Below are positions 9,090 through 22,540 of a stretch of 64,000 nucleotides of DNA, one piece after another. The DNA comes from Diabrotica undecimpunctata (taxonomy: Eukaryota; Arthropoda; Insecta; Coleoptera; Chrysomelidae): the NCBI RefSeq assembly GCF_040954645.1, contig NC_092808.1, positions 112,818,049-112,882,048 on the forward strand, given 5' to 3'. Below the pieces are notes generated by a model. It saw nothing but the letters and a program-made list of their open reading frames with translations. It was not told the origin of the DNA and made no database searches. A program made the translations under genes and the position numbers. Position 1 is the stretch's first letter. The number at the start of each line of letters is the position of its first letter.

Positions 9090-10990
9090 ATAGGACGTTT
9101 CTTCAACTATAGTCTAAATAATGAACGTGTCTCAACAGAGTAAAAAGGAGATAAAGTTAAAAAAGAGTTTTATGAATATTATAATAGATATGAATTAGAG
9201 TCCGCATACCAGTCATGCCCAAAAAATGATCTAAAAGTAATCTATGGAGACCTAAACGTAAAAGTTGGAAGAGATCAGCAATTCTAATCCACGATAGGTA
9301 AGTACAGTCTTCTCCATGGAGCAATCAAATGACATGGCAATAGGTTAATAAGCCTAGCAAGATTACTTAACATGTTGAATGTCAGCACATACTTCGTTTG
9401 AAAAGCTATACACAAAGGCACCTGAAAATCACTAGACGGACTTACATTGCATATGATAGATCATGTTATTGTAGACTTAAGACACCAATCGAATTATGGC
9501 CAGAATTTTAAACATAAAAAAAGAAAGAGGTTCTAAACATAATCGATACAATGTAGAAAGACTCAAAAATATGGAAAAAAAATTGAGAATATGAAGAAAA
9601 TATAAACGTCAAACTACTAAATAGACTAAAACATGAAAACATAAATGAGTAATGCGAAGAGTGCAGAAACATCATATTAGAAGCAACTGAAGAAGTACTA
9701 GTGACTGATCAAATCAAATAGCATCGGAGCTATTAAAGGAAGGAGGCGACGCATTGCTAAAAACACTAGATGAGCTGATAACAAAGACCTGCTTGAATAA
9801 GCATAAGCAGTTACCAGCGGAGTGAAAAATGTGGAAACTACCGTGGAAGTACGACGTTGAACGCAGCATGCAAAACGATGTTCAACATCATTTATGAAAG
9901 ACTTAGACCAGATGCTGAAAAAAGCGTTGGCAAATACCAATGTGACATCTTCAGACAGACAAAAGTCAACAATAGATTAGATATTTGTTCTATGACAGAC
10001 CCTCGAAGAGACAAGTGAATATAACAATGATACACATCATGAGAATTCTTAATAAAAACAACGAAAGAGTTTAATATACCAACACAACTAATAGTATTTA
10101 TAAAAGAAACTCTAAAAGTATAAAGTAAAATCCAGATCCAAAGGAATTAACGAAAACAATAGATGTGCTAAAGGGACTACGTCAGGGAGATGCCCTATCA
10201 TGCATCTTGTTCAACATCATGCTCAAAAAATAACAAGAGACGCAACAGTCAAAACTCGAGGAACATTCATTAATAAAAGTGTGCAAAGATGATTTGACAT
10301 AATCGCAAGGTCAAGAAAAAAATTTATAGAGGCATTCAATCAAATAGAACGAGTGGCACAAAATAGTGGCCTTAAAATCATTCAGACCAAAACAAAATAC
10401 CTTTATGTATACAAGTAAAAACACAAAAATAAGCTAGCTACAAAATATGACCATAGGAAACTACAATATAAAGGAGCTAAAAAACTTTACATACTTAGGA
10501 TCCCTAGTTATCAGATAACAACGTCGCGGAGGAAGTAAAAGGGCGAATATTCATTGCCAATCAAAGTTAACTGGAACTAAATGGCTTAACAGAACCGGTA
10601 CTCACATGGACACTTTAAAAGTAAGGACAGATTATTAGCCACATTTGAAAGAAAAATGTTGTGACACATATACAAAAGTACAAAAGAAAATGGAAATTGG
10701 AGAAGAAGATACAACTTTGAGCTATACAAAATATACCAGGATCCGGATATCGTCACATTTATTATAATAGGACGGCTGCGTTGGGTGGAATATGTGGAAA
10801 GAATGGAAGAAGGCGAAATACAAAACAAAATAAGCAAACAAGTACCAGTAGGAAAAGAATAAGAGGAAGACCAAAGCTGATATACATAGAACAAATAGAA
10901 AATGATATAACAAACTAAAGAATAAAAAAATAGAGAAAAAAATCCATAAAACAGATCAGAATTGAGAAGAATCCTGGAACAGGCCAAGAA
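9090..10990 (+). pseudogene. Non-LTR retrotransposon, decayed near-complete copy
   Basis: Plus-strand fragments in several frames include an endonuclease-domain piece (VIYGDLNVKVGRD near 9230), an RT palm piece (LKGLRQGDALSCILFNIML near 10165), a thumb-like piece (SGLKIIQTKTKYL) and a C-terminal tail (RLRWVEYVERMEEGE near 10770). Many stops and frameshifts show an old dead copy. The region 10990-11480 that follows holds nothing I can recognise. Confidence 0.75.
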
Positions 10991-11479
10991 CCAAAAGGGT
11001 TGTCAAACCAGTGATATTGAGATAGCACTAGTTTATCTTTGATGTTTTTTGCTTTCGTAATATCCCAAACTTAGTTTTTATTAGATTTATGTTTAATCAA
11101 TAATAATTGCAATGCGTATTAAGATGTTAAGCAAGGTGTCGCAGTTCTTCTAGTGTTCCCGCCAAAAAGACGGTGTCATCAGTACTTCGTATGTTATTAA
11201 GTGTTTATTGTAAGATCCTCAGTGACTTGGGCCAGCACTAAATGACAGATAACTTCAGTATATAACTTAAACCGCAATGGTGATAGAATACACTCTTACC
11301 ACAGTCCACGGCGAATCTATATGTCCTCAGTCAGTTCATTTTCATAGTTTGTGATAATCAGTATCAGGTGATAACAGGAAAATAATGGATGCGATAATAT
11401 AACAACTTACTATCAGAAAAAAAAGAATATAAGACGGCACCCGAAGAACATATATACATACAAGGGGAAGAAATAGGCC

Positions 11480-12490
11480 AGACTTAAAACATCCTAAGGA
11501 ATCGTAATGTCAACAAAATATAACAGAGCAAGTGGTCCTGAAGCAATAGATGCCGAATTGAACACAAATACGTGGCGTACTCCACGATACAACGTGGAGT
11601 ACGCCAGGGGGACACCATATCGCCGAAACTGTTCACTACGCTTTTGGAATATATATGTAAAAGGGCAAAACTGACCGACAAGGGCATAAACATAAACGGA
11701 GAAGAGCTTAGCCATCTAAGGTTTGCAGATGATATTGTACTAATAGCTGATAGGATAGATGAGGCCAAAGAACTTTTAAATCAGCTCTACCTTTCCTCGC
11801 TAGAAGGGGGATTGAAAATAAATATATCTAAAACCCAGATGATGACACATCTTGTAGTCAGCGAAGATATATGAGTAGGAACAAGATCCATAGACCAGGT
11901 AATGGCCTATAAATACCTAGGTCATGAGATTCGCATAGGAAAAGATAACCAAACCGTTGAGCTTCTCCGTCGTATAAGACTGACTTGGGCAGCCTTCAGC
12001 AAGCTGAACCATATTTTCAAATCGTCTGATATACCAATATGCCTTAAAAGAAAAACGTTTAATTAGTGTGTTTTGCCAGTGTTAACTTACGGTGCGGAAA
12101 CGTTGACCATGACAAGGAGAACAGTTCAAAAGATCCGTGTGTGTCAAAGGGCGATGGACTGCTATGTTGGGCGTTTCACTACGAGACAAGATCCCAAATC
12201 GCCAGCTACGACAAAGAACAGGAGTGGCTGATGCAGTAGAGAGAGTAGCAACACTGAAATGGAACTGGGCAGGTCACGTGGCTCGAATGACAGATAATAG
12301 ATGGACAAAAGGGATACTGGAATGGAGACCAAGAGATCATGCCTACCGAAGCAGAGGTCATCCACCAACACGTTGGACTGACGATCTAAAACGTTGTCAT
12401 AGGAATTGGATGCAAGAGGCACAAGATCGAAATAGATGGAAAATTATGAGGGAGATCTATGTCCAGCAGTGGATAAGCGAAGATTGAATG
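11480..12490 (+). pseudogene. RTE-type LINE reverse transcriptase remnant
   Basis: At 11572-11874 an open stretch holds IQRGVRQGDTISPKLF and LRFADDIVLIADRIDEAKEL, the RT catalytic FADD motif. It continues out of frame with MAYKYLGHEI, VLPVLTYGAETLTM and RAMLGVSLRDKIPN-like segments. The block at 12137-12487 ends with WNWAGHVARMTDNRW and HPPTRWTDDLKR. The order matches insect RTE-type endonuclease-reverse transcriptases. Frameshifts and stops make it inactive. Confidence 0.85.
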
Positions 12491-12499
12491 ATGATGAAC

Positions 12500-13450
12500 A
12501 CAAAAATTGTTAATATGTATATAAATGGATATCCGGTTTCCAACCAATGGAAAGTGACATACATATCCTTAATACACAAAAAAGTTCTAAGAAAGTTCCT
12601 TATAATTATCGTGGCATCTCAGTGACTAGTACACTAAGTCGGTTGTACGGATGGATATTAATGGACGTTATAGAAGATTACTGCAATTGCAAGGTGAAAG
12701 AACAAAGTGGATTCAGGGCTGGTAGTTCTTCTACTGATAAAGTGTTTTGCTTAAAACAGATCATAGAAAAGAAACAGCAAAAAAATCAACAAATACACAT
12801 AACTTGTATTGATCTGCGAAAGGTCTACGATATAGTGCAAATAACAACACTTTGGGTACTTCGGAAGTACTACTTATAAAATGGGTCGACATCTCGTATT
12901 AAAATAGGTGAGACACTCTATCACTTGAATTTGCTGTGACGACAGGGCTACATCAAGGTTGCTGCATTGTTCCAACACCATTTAAAATATACCTAGCAAA
13001 AATATTACAAACTTGGAAGAGAAAGTACCATGGTATGGGAATAGAATTGAATAATAACTATATACACTACAATTTGCAGATGATCAGATCGTCACAGCAA
13101 ACTATAAGGAAGATATGGAATACATGAGAAGAAGGTTGAAAGGCTGAAGAATATCAGAAATGGGAATTAATACCGAAAAAACAAAATATCTCAGCATTGG
13201 AACAGACACAGCTAATCTTGTACTAGATAACAACGGGAAGATATAGACTGTTAACAAATACAAATATCTAGGAACAACATTTAATCGAGAAGGAGCAGAT
13301 TAGCAAGAAATTAACAACACAATTCTAAAAGACCGGGAAGCTATAGAGAGCTTAACGAAATTCTGTGGAATAAGAATGTAACAAAAAAGAGAGAGTTTAG
13401 TATCTATGAAAGTCTTAATAATGTATCAACAAATATGTATTAATTAACAA
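12500..13450 (+). pseudogene. LINE reverse transcriptase remnant (second, independent copy)
   Basis: The translation contains YNYRGISVTSTLSRLYGWIL, EQSGFRAGSSSTDKVFCLKQ and ITCIDLRKVYD (12547-12879), the fingers/palm start of an RTE-type RT. It goes on with TTGLHQGCC and a shifted LQFADDQIVTA-like segment near 13075 and KYKYLGTTFNREGAD near 13260. It overlaps the preceding LINE's domains rather than continuing them, so it is a separate insertion. Confidence 0.8.
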
Positions 13451-15290
13451 ACTTAACATTATTTAAGGGGTTTTTCCCACATATTTAGTGACTTCACTTA
13501 TGTATACCTGGTAATTGCACTGATAATGAACTTATTAGTCCGAAAACGTTCTGTGGTGTAACCCGAAAGGGCATTTTTAGAATATATTTACCTTTTATAA
13601 AGGAGAGAAAGAAGTTTCAGGCTTATCTAAGCCTAGGAGAGTCAAGTGTTTGACTGACAAACCACTATTAGGTTTAGAATAAAGATTCGACACTTGAAAG
13701 AGGTATGTAGAAGTAATTTTTGCAGCTGAACGACATAACATCGTTAAAGTAATAAAGCTGTAGGATCTGAAAAGTTTGTGTGGAAATATTAAAGACTAAC
13801 AAAGAATAATTAGCGTGATGAAAACTCTTTTAAAAGTAATATAAAGCGAAGAATAAGTGATACGGACAAAATTTGAATTCCGCTATGCATTAAGTATAGG
13901 TGACTCTTTTAGCGAAACATATGAAAATATTGGCTCTGAACATATCTTCGCGTAGGTCTGGGAGAACAAAAGAAAGATATATTGGTCAACGGAGTGCACC
14001 TAAATAACATTAGACATACTGACAACGCAGTAGTTTTTGCAGACAGTTCTGAGGGTTAATATCAGTAAATAAACAATTTTAGTCTCCATGCTTAGATATT
14101 ACGTTCTAACTTTATTTAACGAAGTAAATGCTTGAACGCTTTGTGAAACTCCTTTAAAAAAGCTCACAGCCATCTTAAGAATTTCATGGGTGAGCAGGGT
14201 GACTAATGTTGAGATTAATATAGAATGAGGAACGAATGTGGACCTTATTGCTTGTCAGCTTGTCAGACATAATCCGTTAATAATTCAAAATTTGATTGAG
14301 GAAAAAAAATACATTTAAATAAATGGAAAAAAAAATGAAAAAGTAAAGTTGAAACAAATAAACAGCATTTTAACAAAGCTTGCAATATGTACATAACACG
14401 TTGAGCGCCAATTGTGTAGTGTGTATATAATGCGCTAGCGTTGAGATTCCCTGTATTCAAGGTCTTGCGTTCTCAGTCTCATAAATAAGCAACTGAGGTA
14501 TGGGTTAATCAATTGGAACAATAATAACTGTACTACATTATTTATGTTAAGTGAATGTTCAAGGAAGGGACGACAGTGGCTTGATGTGGTGGTTGTAAGG
14601 TTGCCGTCGCCTGAAGCCTGTTAGTTGGTCGAGAAGGGTAATCACTCCGATGGAAAGTTCTGGGGCCTTTTCTACTCCATGGGTACTTGATAATTTAAAA
14701 AATGTTTTCAAAAAGAAACCAGAATCTTAGCAGGTTGCCAACCAAGTATGATCCTTCATTACGAGAAAAAAATATTTCAAACATGCATGAGGCATTTGTA
14801 ACGTACTTTCTTGTTGAATTGTGAAGGGAAAACATTCTAAGACTTTGAGAAAAAAATATAAAACACATTCAGCTCCAAACACTATTAGCAAAACCACATA
14901 TTTAATTCGTTTAAAACATGATCTAAAAATTAAGAAAAAAAAAGAAGAAAAATCAAAGACATCATTATGTTCAAGACAATTGAATTCAAACACTATGGCA
15001 CTGAGCAAATACACAATGATAAGTAACCATAGATATTTATTAAATTCTTCAGCCCACTTCCCAGCAGAATAATATAGAAATATTTATAGAAGCAGGAATC
15101 ATGAATGATCAATCAATACAAAGATCGTCACCATTTGATATTGGACATGCAACCTAATTTGTTTGATCTAACATGAAGTTTTAGAAAGCACATAAAACAA
15201 CATAAAAATGCGATTATCAGTTCTGAATTAAAGTAGTAATACTCTTGGAGGAGTAAATTCCGGAGTTTATAAATTAGTTATTAGAACGTT
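13450..15290. other. Intergenic, no recognisable gene
   Basis: The stretch is AT-rich. Apart from a hammerhead-like word at 13520-13545 and short A-rich ORFs with low-complexity products (14263-15072), I see no conserved protein segment, RNA gene or obvious terminal repeats. Confidence 0.4.
13520..13545 (+). ncRNA. Degenerate hammerhead-like core
   Basis: CTGATAA-T-GAACT-TAT-TAGTCC-GAAA resembles the CUGANGA...stem II...GAAA core seen in Penelope-like elements, with one core substitution and one stem mismatch. It probably marks the remnant of a Penelope-like terminal repeat. Activity is unlikely. Confidence 0.25.
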
Positions 15291-15860
15291 TTCTTCTTCT
15301 TTGCGTGACGTGCTTGTTTCAAACGTTGGCTATCGTCTTATTAACAAGCTAATAAAATATTTCTCGATCGGCAGCTAGATGAAACAATTCCTCGGCCGTG
15401 CAACCTGTTCACTGTCCAATGTCATGCAGCCAGGAAAATTGCTTTCTTCCGACCCAGCGTTTTCGTTCGATTTTGCCCTGAATGATCAACCGGAGTAAGC
15501 CATATTTAGGTCCTCTCATTATATGGTCGAAGTATTGGACCTTTCTTATTTTGATGATGTTGATCAATTCTCGCTCTTTGTGCATGGTCTCTAGCACGCG
15601 TCCGTTAGATATGTGTGCTATCCACAGGATTCTGAGCATGCAACGGTAACACCACAACCCAATCGCTTCTAATTTATTAAGATTTTTTTATTTTTGTTGT
15701 CCAGCTTTCACAGTCATAAAATAAAGGGAACCAGACGTAACACTTCAATACTGTTAGACGTGTGGTCAATGACAGGCCACAACTGCACAATACAGAACGC
15801 CAGTTAATAAAGCTTTTTCGTGCAAGTTCTATTCTAGTCGAAATTTCCTTATCACTTTTA
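15290..15860 (-). pseudogene. LINE 3' remnant
   Basis: The minus-strand ORF at 15409-15657 reads MWCYRCMLRILWIAHISNGR, INIIKIRKVQYFDHIMRGPKYGL and RKRWVGRKQFSWL. A piece upstream (about 15700-15860) reads STRIELARKSFINW and WFPLFYDCESW. This is the C-terminal half of an RTE-type LINE. The region 15860-17050 to its right shows no feature. Confidence 0.8.
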
Positions 15861-17159
15861 ATCCTACAGTTTAGAATGTTTTAGAAATATTAAAACTTCA
15901 CAGCTTTGTATAAAAGAATAACTTCAACGATTGAAGTGTGCAGAACATATAGATATACAGTAGGTACTGTCCAGATTAATTTAAAGACTATGGTATTTGT
16001 TCGTTATTTCCGTTAATATAGACTTGTTTTTGACATGTATACAAATTTATTAGAAATACATAAAAATTGGTTGAAAATAAAAAATTTTAAAAGGGATATT
16101 ACTAAGGTTCTACTCTTAAATTATAACTCAATCCTTCTACCTCTTCGTCTAGTTTTCTAAAGTTCGCCATGAGAATACGTCTTGCATGGCAGCTTTTACT
16201 TAGTTTGGTAATGTTTATTAAAGTAATTAAATCTTTGGCTTCAAACATTTCCTTGTACTTATTGTTTATCTCAAAATGATCTTAAATACGTCAGGTGTCA
16301 TTTCCGTTTATTGGGCAGAGTATTTTTCTGACAACATTTCTCTCGAATATTAATTATTACACGTGTACATTATAACTAAAAGTAAATTAAGGTTATGTAT
16401 ATCATGATTTTTGTTTTTATTGATATATAGTGTTTTCTAAAGTGTTTGATTAATCCATAATAACTTCTATTTACGAGCATTACTTCTGTTTAACTCTTCC
16501 GATATTATGTTCCTGGTGTTTATTAGGCTTTCCCGATAAGTGAATTGTCTAAAAACTTAGTTAAAAGTTAAAGTTAAAGTTATAGTCACCGATGTTTTCC
16601 CAAGGCTCTAATTCTGTAGACTGACCCTACTGCCAGGAGCGTAAATTTATTTTAATTGATCACCAGATCCATTTATTCTGCTGAGTTGAAAAGTGTAGTG
16701 AACAACTGGATCTATGGGTCATGCGTGCGACAAGCTCGAAGTACTACATATACCAATGGTTGGGTAGATTCGGTTGTTTAATCCTGCATCTCTTATAACT
16801 TTAGAAAGAATTCTTCAGAGTAGCTATTTTGGATTTCTACAAGTACTTTACATTTAACTTTTAACATTGTCATTTTTATTAATCTTATTAGTTTATCTCG
16901 AAAAGAAATATGTGACCTCATTACGACAACAAACATACACAAATAAAACAAGTCACCTAGCTATATTTGTGCTACTATTTATTTTTCTTGTATTTTAAAT
17001 AATAATTTTAGAGTAGCCCACACTGCCAATTAGACTGCCCACACTTAAATCCAATTCAATTCAATTGGATTTAAGTCCTGATGGTAAGGTAGTCGTAAAA
17101 CAGTGCGACGTGTCTTAAACTCTATGTGATTTATAATCTGATCTATCTCATACGTTTTA

Positions 17160-17760
17160 TGGTTTGTGAATTTTTATTGTGCTATATAAATCTGCCTTTA
17201 TCATTTCTTCTGAAAATGGAATGATCCACTCTCTTACCACTGTCTTTGGGTATGAGAAGAATAGAACTGACACGCAAAAGCTTCTTTGGCTAGCGTTGTG
17301 TATTATCCAATATAAGTCTCTCGTTGAACATGCGCCTAAGAGTGATAAAGTGCTACGTTTAGTCTACTTTGCTTTATAGAAGTGAAACCTGGACAAAAAG
17401 GCAAAAATCTAAATAGATTAGAAGCGTTCGAGTTGTGGTGTTACCGTCACATGCTCAAAATCCCGTATACAATACACATATCCAACGTACGTGTGATAGA
17501 AACCATGGATAAAGGTAGAATTAAACAACACCATCAAAATCAGAAAGGTCCAGTACCTACGGTCATATAATGAGGGTACCTAAATATCGCTTACTCTGGT
17601 TAATAATGTAGGGAAAAATAGAAGAAAAACGCTGAGTTGGAAGAAAACAACTACTGCGGTTGATAATTCAGAAAAAAGGGAAACTCTGCGTACATCAGAA
17701 GTCCTCTGGGATACTCAAAAAACTTGCTTGATTGAGTAGTAAAGCAGTGCTTCGATAATA
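17160..17760 (+). pseudogene. LINE 3' remnant
   Basis: The translation in shifting frames gives SLLYGSETWTK, LEAFELWCYRHMLKIPYT, HISNVRVIETMDKGR, YGHIMRVPKYRLLWLI and RKQLLRL. This is the same LINE tail family as at 15290-15860 but on the opposite strand. Internal stops are present. Confidence 0.75.
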
Positions 17761-17892
17761 TTTCAGACTAGTGCAAACAATATTTAAAGCATTGTTAAAA
17801 ATAAGTAAAAATACCGACTTACGATCTCGTTTAATGGAAATTTTGCTAAGTTTGGTAGAAACGAGGTTATCTTTACTGTTACTCTACTGTTG

Positions 17893-17951
17893 AATGTTTT
17901 CTTAATAATCATTGATGATATTCTCCCATCAATGATTATTAAGAAAACATT
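17893..17951. repeat. Perfect 25-bp inverted repeat, 9-bp loop
   Basis: Bases 17893-17917 are exactly complementary to 17927-17951, and the pairing continues imperfectly outwards. It could be a tiny MITE remnant or replication-generated palindrome. It is not followed by a U-tract and no adjacent gene requires a terminator. Confidence 0.7.
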
Positions 17952-18539
17952 TAGCAGTAATGACTTAGCAACATTATATGTTTGACTTACAATAGGATGT
18001 TACCAATACCTTCCGGTTTGTTGTTTTCAGGTATTCAGGTCTTAGATACCAATACATCGTAATAAACATTGACGTCCATTATTCACCATTGCCTCAAACT
18101 AGCTAGGGCTCTGCGCTTGAGATATTTGGTTCGATTACATTTCAGATTTCGTTTCAACTAAACTATTGTACCATGTGAATGAATGGCTTGATTCGATTAA
18201 AGTATGGTTTCGATAAATTACTGTGTCGTGCACGCTGTCTGAATGGGCTATTAGTAGAATACGCAATTAGTAGTACAAACAACAAAGTTAAAAATTAATA
18301 ATCAAAACCTTAAAAACTAAGAACAAAAACCTTAGTTCTGATACTTGAAAAGTATTATTAAGGAAATACATAGTTAGGGAGTGATGGGCTTAGGTATAGG
18401 GTTTATACAGAGCAAAACTAAAGAAAAACGTCACAAAATGTTCACTTTAGTTTATCGTTACTAATGAATAGTTTTTATATCACATACAAAAAATATCTCT
18501 TTTTTAAATGTACTTAACATGTTTTATTACTTTTTCAGC

Positions 18540-18593
18540 GAGGATTACTACAAAGACGTGGACCTGAAAGCTTTGAAGAAATTAGGTTACTAA
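18540..18593 (+). CDS. Terminal coding exon of an unidentified gene
   Basis: A pyrimidine tract and TTTCAG acceptor precede a short reading frame ending DYYKDVDLKALKKLGY and a TAA stop. The codons (GAC, GTG, CTG, AAG) are richer in G/C than the surrounding AT-rich DNA, which supports a real exon. The exon is entered with a split codon (one base used as third position). No preceding exon was found to the left in the window. I do not recognise the protein. Bases 17760-18535 and 18600-19000 around it hold nothing else I can name. Confidence 0.4.
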   Translation, partial: EDYYKDVDLKALKKLGY

Positions 18594-19009
18594 GTACTGA
18601 CTGAACGTTTTTTTATTATAAGAGGTTTTAAAGGTATAAAAGTCTGATTAGAAGAATCAGATTTATGACTAGTCGAGTAATTAAAAACAAGTTAAATTTA
18701 TTGTTTTAATATCATTGAATATATTTACTTCTGTAAATATTTTCAAACCAAATACTTTGAATGTTGACTAAAATACTCAACTAAATATAAAAAAAGCATT
18801 CAAATATTTTTTCAAAGATAGTAAAATATATATTTTAAATGGAAATATTTTTGTTATATTGCTAAGTTCTTATTTGATTTGTTTTCTGTGCTCTATTCTA
18901 GCTGTCTTCTTAATTTAATCTCTTATGGTTTAACGCTTTCCTTTCGTAAATTATATAATGACAGTACTAGGAGAAAGACCTTTTATACAGTCGACCTATA
19001 TACATGTAG

Positions 19010-19700
19010 GTAGTCCGATAAGTAATCTTTGTTGAAATGAAAAACATGTTTTTCAAGACAATTCTTTTATTTTATTCGATATAGTCTCCTTTTATCTCAA
19101 TTCAACGCGATATTCCAACTTCTTTAAGCTGTCTGAATAATACGATTCTGAAAGTCTGCAAAAATAAGCGTTTATTTCGACAATTATCTATTGGTTTGAA
19201 CTAAGTTTTTTATTTACGAACCATCTTTTTAGATTTGGTAACAGAATAATCGGAGGGAGCTAAATCAGAAAAATAAGGCGAGTGAGAAAGCAATTCAAAG
19301 CCCAACACATAAATGTTTGACATTTTTATAAAAATGTTTAACATTTTTCTAACGCTCTTGTAAGCCTGGTAGATTGTCTTGAAGAAACCACACTTCTTTC
19401 TTCTACATACGGGATTCTTTCTCACTGTATTCCTGCTTAATTTGTCCAATAGTGCACAGTAATGTTAGCTGTTGATAGTTTTACCTTTTTCAAGATATTC
19501 AATTTAATTGTGCCTTTACAATCCTAAAATATATTACCATAACCTCTCCAATCCTCACTGCAGTTTGTTTATTCGGTTCTCCGTTGTATAGTGAAGGATC
19601 TAGGTTTCATTAACGGTTACCAATCGACGCCAAAAGTCCGACGGAGATTGAGCTTATAAGGTTCACATAATTCTGAGAAATGATCACACAATCATGTTTT
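19010..19700 (-). pseudogene. Mariner transposase C-terminal remnant
   Basis: Minus-strand segments in two or three frames read LGFELLSHSPYFSDLAPSDY, LLPNLKRWFVNKKL, EINAYFCRLSESYYSDSLKK and LEYRVELR. These match the last third of mariner (DD34D) transposases, including the Asp before LAPSDY. Stops and frame changes show it is dead. Confidence 0.8.
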
Positions 19701-19769
19701 GGTCCATAGTAAGCAAATTATTCGCCCAGAATAATTTTTTCATTTAAAACTACAGAAATTATTTCATGT

Positions 19770-20340
19770 CACAAAAACCCACAAATAGCTACAGAATTTA
19801 TGAAAAAGTACCTAGACAGCCTTCTAAAGTGGTGAAAATGAAGAATTAAAGTAAAAGAGAGCAAATCAACACACATTACATTCACAATTCACACAGAAAC
19901 ATGTCCTGCAGTCGTAATAAATAATATACTGGTATCACAAATCGAAACAGAAAAATACCTCACACTGCACTTAGAGAAAAAACATACATGGAAACACTAC
20001 ATCTCAGAAAAGCGAAAACAGATATAAAGACAAGGAAACTTCAGTGGCCGATAAGAAGAAAATCACGTGTATTTGCGGAATATAAAATTGTGATCTATAA
20101 AACAGTAATAGGTCCATCTGGATATATGGTCTATAACTGTGGTAATGTACCTCGAAATCTAACATTGCAATTGTGCAAAGATGCCAATTCAAGATACTAC
20201 GACAAATTGTAGATGTACCGTGGTATGTAACCAACTACACACTAGATACATGTACGTACCACAGTAGAGACCTCACTGTACGGACAGTAAAAGAAGCAAT
20301 CCAAAAAAGGCATTAAACTAGTTTAAACCATCCGGTAAAC
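19770..20340 (+). pseudogene. Jockey-like LINE 3' remnant
   Basis: Fragments KTVIGPSGYMVYNCG, TSKSNIAIVQRCQFKILRQI, VDVPWYVTNYTLDT and RDLTVRTVKEAIQKR on the plus strand match the C-terminal end of Jockey-clade reverse transcriptases (the IVDAPWYV region followed by TVKEEI). Only the 3' part is present, with stops. Confidence 0.75.
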
Positions 20341-20516
20341 CCAAATTATCTAACTATATAGCTAAGTTAAGTTGTAACAGGTGATAAAAATGGAAGTCTA
20401 CCTGATCATATCATTTAATCACTGGAGTAACTAGTGATAAACAGCTCTTTAACGTATATAAATGCACCTTTCTTACTGCTAAATAAGTAAAAATAAAAAA
20501 AAACTAAATTCAAAAC

Positions 20517-20861
20517 TTAGTTTAAATTACTGTGACTAGTACGCTCTGTAGTAATCCTTGTGGCCTCTGCCAATTTTCGCACCTTCCCTTTACGACCAGC
20601 TAAAACCATTTCATGAAAACCTTCTTCACATTTTCCAATGTAACTGCATCTGAGGGCCGTCCAGTAGTCCAATTCATCCAATGTAAATATACGGTCGCTA
20701 CGAAATTCAGGGAGCCAAAATGTACCAGTGTACCCTGAGGGAGTATTAGTCCCATAATATTTATCCAGATTTCCTTTTGTTTCTTTTGCTTTTTTATTTC
20801 CCAACAAACAATGTTTATTGTGAGATCGAAATTCGTTCTTTTTTTTTTTCATATGTCTCAT
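20517..20861 (-). CDS. Unrecognised 114-aa ORF
   Basis: An open minus-strand frame with a basic N terminus and a middle part reading GTFWLPEFRSDRIFTLDELD and SYIGKCEEGFHEMVLAGRKG. I recognise no domain. The length and the non-repetitive middle make it more protein-like than most ORFs here, but no splice or promoter signals decide the matter. It may be an exon, a retrocopy piece or chance. Confidence 0.2.
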   Translation of the reverse strand: MRHMKKKKNEFRSHNKHCLLGNKKAKETKGNLDKYYGTNTPSGYTGTFWLPEFRSDRIFTLDELDYWTALRCSYIGKCEEGFHEMVLAGRKGKVRKLAEATRITTERTSHSNLN

Positions 20862-20869
20862 TTTTCCAA

Positions 20870-22540
20870 ACAGCTGTCAAAAATGTACTAATGGCTGTAA
20901 CGCGCTAAAATTAATTGCCAATACACATTAGAAACTATTATAAAAGAGGATATAGAGATCTAGAAGCGAAACAATATCTAAGGCAAAGCTAGTTGATCTA
21001 CTGTTCACAATTTGTGTTGCAGACAAAGGCGTGTACCCAACCTAATCCGATAATGAAACAAATCCGTTTACAATTATATTAGGCACTATCCCCATATTAG
21101 GCGACTTTTTTACATATAGTACCAACAAACATTTCGTTTTATTTAGATGACCTTCTCATTACTGAAGATTGTCCAATATTAAGGCAAATTATTTCTAATA
21201 TTTGTTAAATCTTTACCTGCTTTATAAGGCATAGAAGGCTGTGTCTTCCGCTTGGCTGTTTTGCGTTATTTCGACATATTTAGCAGTCTTCTCATAATGT
21301 TTACTTCTAGTATCCATATTTCGTCTACCTACAGTTTGTAGTGAGCAATATTCTCATTCACTAAGTATTTTTATTCGTTTTCCTGGTACATTTAGAAACA
21401 CTAATATGTTAGTAATAATGAATATTTTACTATCTTTAATAAACTATAGTAATAGGTTATAACTATAAAACAATATCAAGTAAGAAAAAATCATTACATT
21501 GCCATTCAATAAAACATCTAAAAATTATAAAAAAATATTTGTTCTTGAATTAGCGGTCTATTTATCTCTATTTATAAATACACATTTGCTGTTTGGGTAA
21601 TTTTAAGACTTGTAAATAAAGAAATAAATGTATACCTACCATATTTTATTATACTTTGTTAATTTGTTATCTATAAAATATAACTTAAATAAATAATAAA
21701 AATATTTGTACATGTTTAATAATATCTAATATTAGTTCCTTACCTTGCATGGATTTGTACACATAACCAAAAAGAAAAAACATATCGACATAGAAGTAAC
21801 GAGAACTCTACTGGGTAGTAGAAAAACAATTAATTAATTATAACACTAATGGATTTGAAATCAGATGTACAAGCAAATTCAACAGTACTATCATTTAAAG
21901 CAGCCAATAAAAAAGATTACGCTTGATAACAAACGCGCTTTCGTACGTGACGAATGTAACAATCCATCAATACGTCAGGAACGTTTCTTAATGGTCAGCT
22001 AGCATGACAACTACGACTCTCTCCAAAAAAAGTTATTGTTGTCGCATCAGCTGACCATGGTACACTTTTATTTTATCGGAGAAAAGTCCTAGAATCATTT
22101 TAAATCCGTGTTAACAGTCTATTCTTTTTCACATTATATTCTTATCCTTTTTTTGTCAAAGAAATGTTCTCACGTCTTAAACCTGGTACATAAGTTTCTC
22201 GTGGTATAACAAAGATTTGAGTGTTCTTCTCTTTTCGTATTATTATGTCTCTTCTTAATTGTCTTTGTCTGATTGACGAAAAATCTTAGTGTCTTGAAAG
22301 TAAATGAAAACTTTGGTAAAAACGTCAGGTCTTCTTCCTTTTTTATATTTATATACTTTTCTTCTTCTTATGAGGATCGTCTCATAGTCTTGAAACTTAG
22401 TACATAGCTTTCTCTTGCTACTGGAAAGAACCTTAGTGGACATGGGGCCAATAGATATTTAAACGATTATGACTTTTTAGCGTTCTCTTTATATTCTTAT
22501 GCCTTTTCCTTTACATGAAGAAAAAGTCTTTATGCAACTT
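20870..22540. other. AT-rich stretch without recognised genes
   Basis: No conserved protein segment was found. The only structure noted is an imperfect 21-bp inverted repeat (21991-22011 with 22038-22058, core GGTCAGCT...AGCTGACC). Confidence 0.4.

Noticed and set aside
14727..15072. A/T-rich ORFs on both strands
   Set aside because: Low-complexity lysine-rich or phenylalanine-rich products overlapping each other; no conserved motif.
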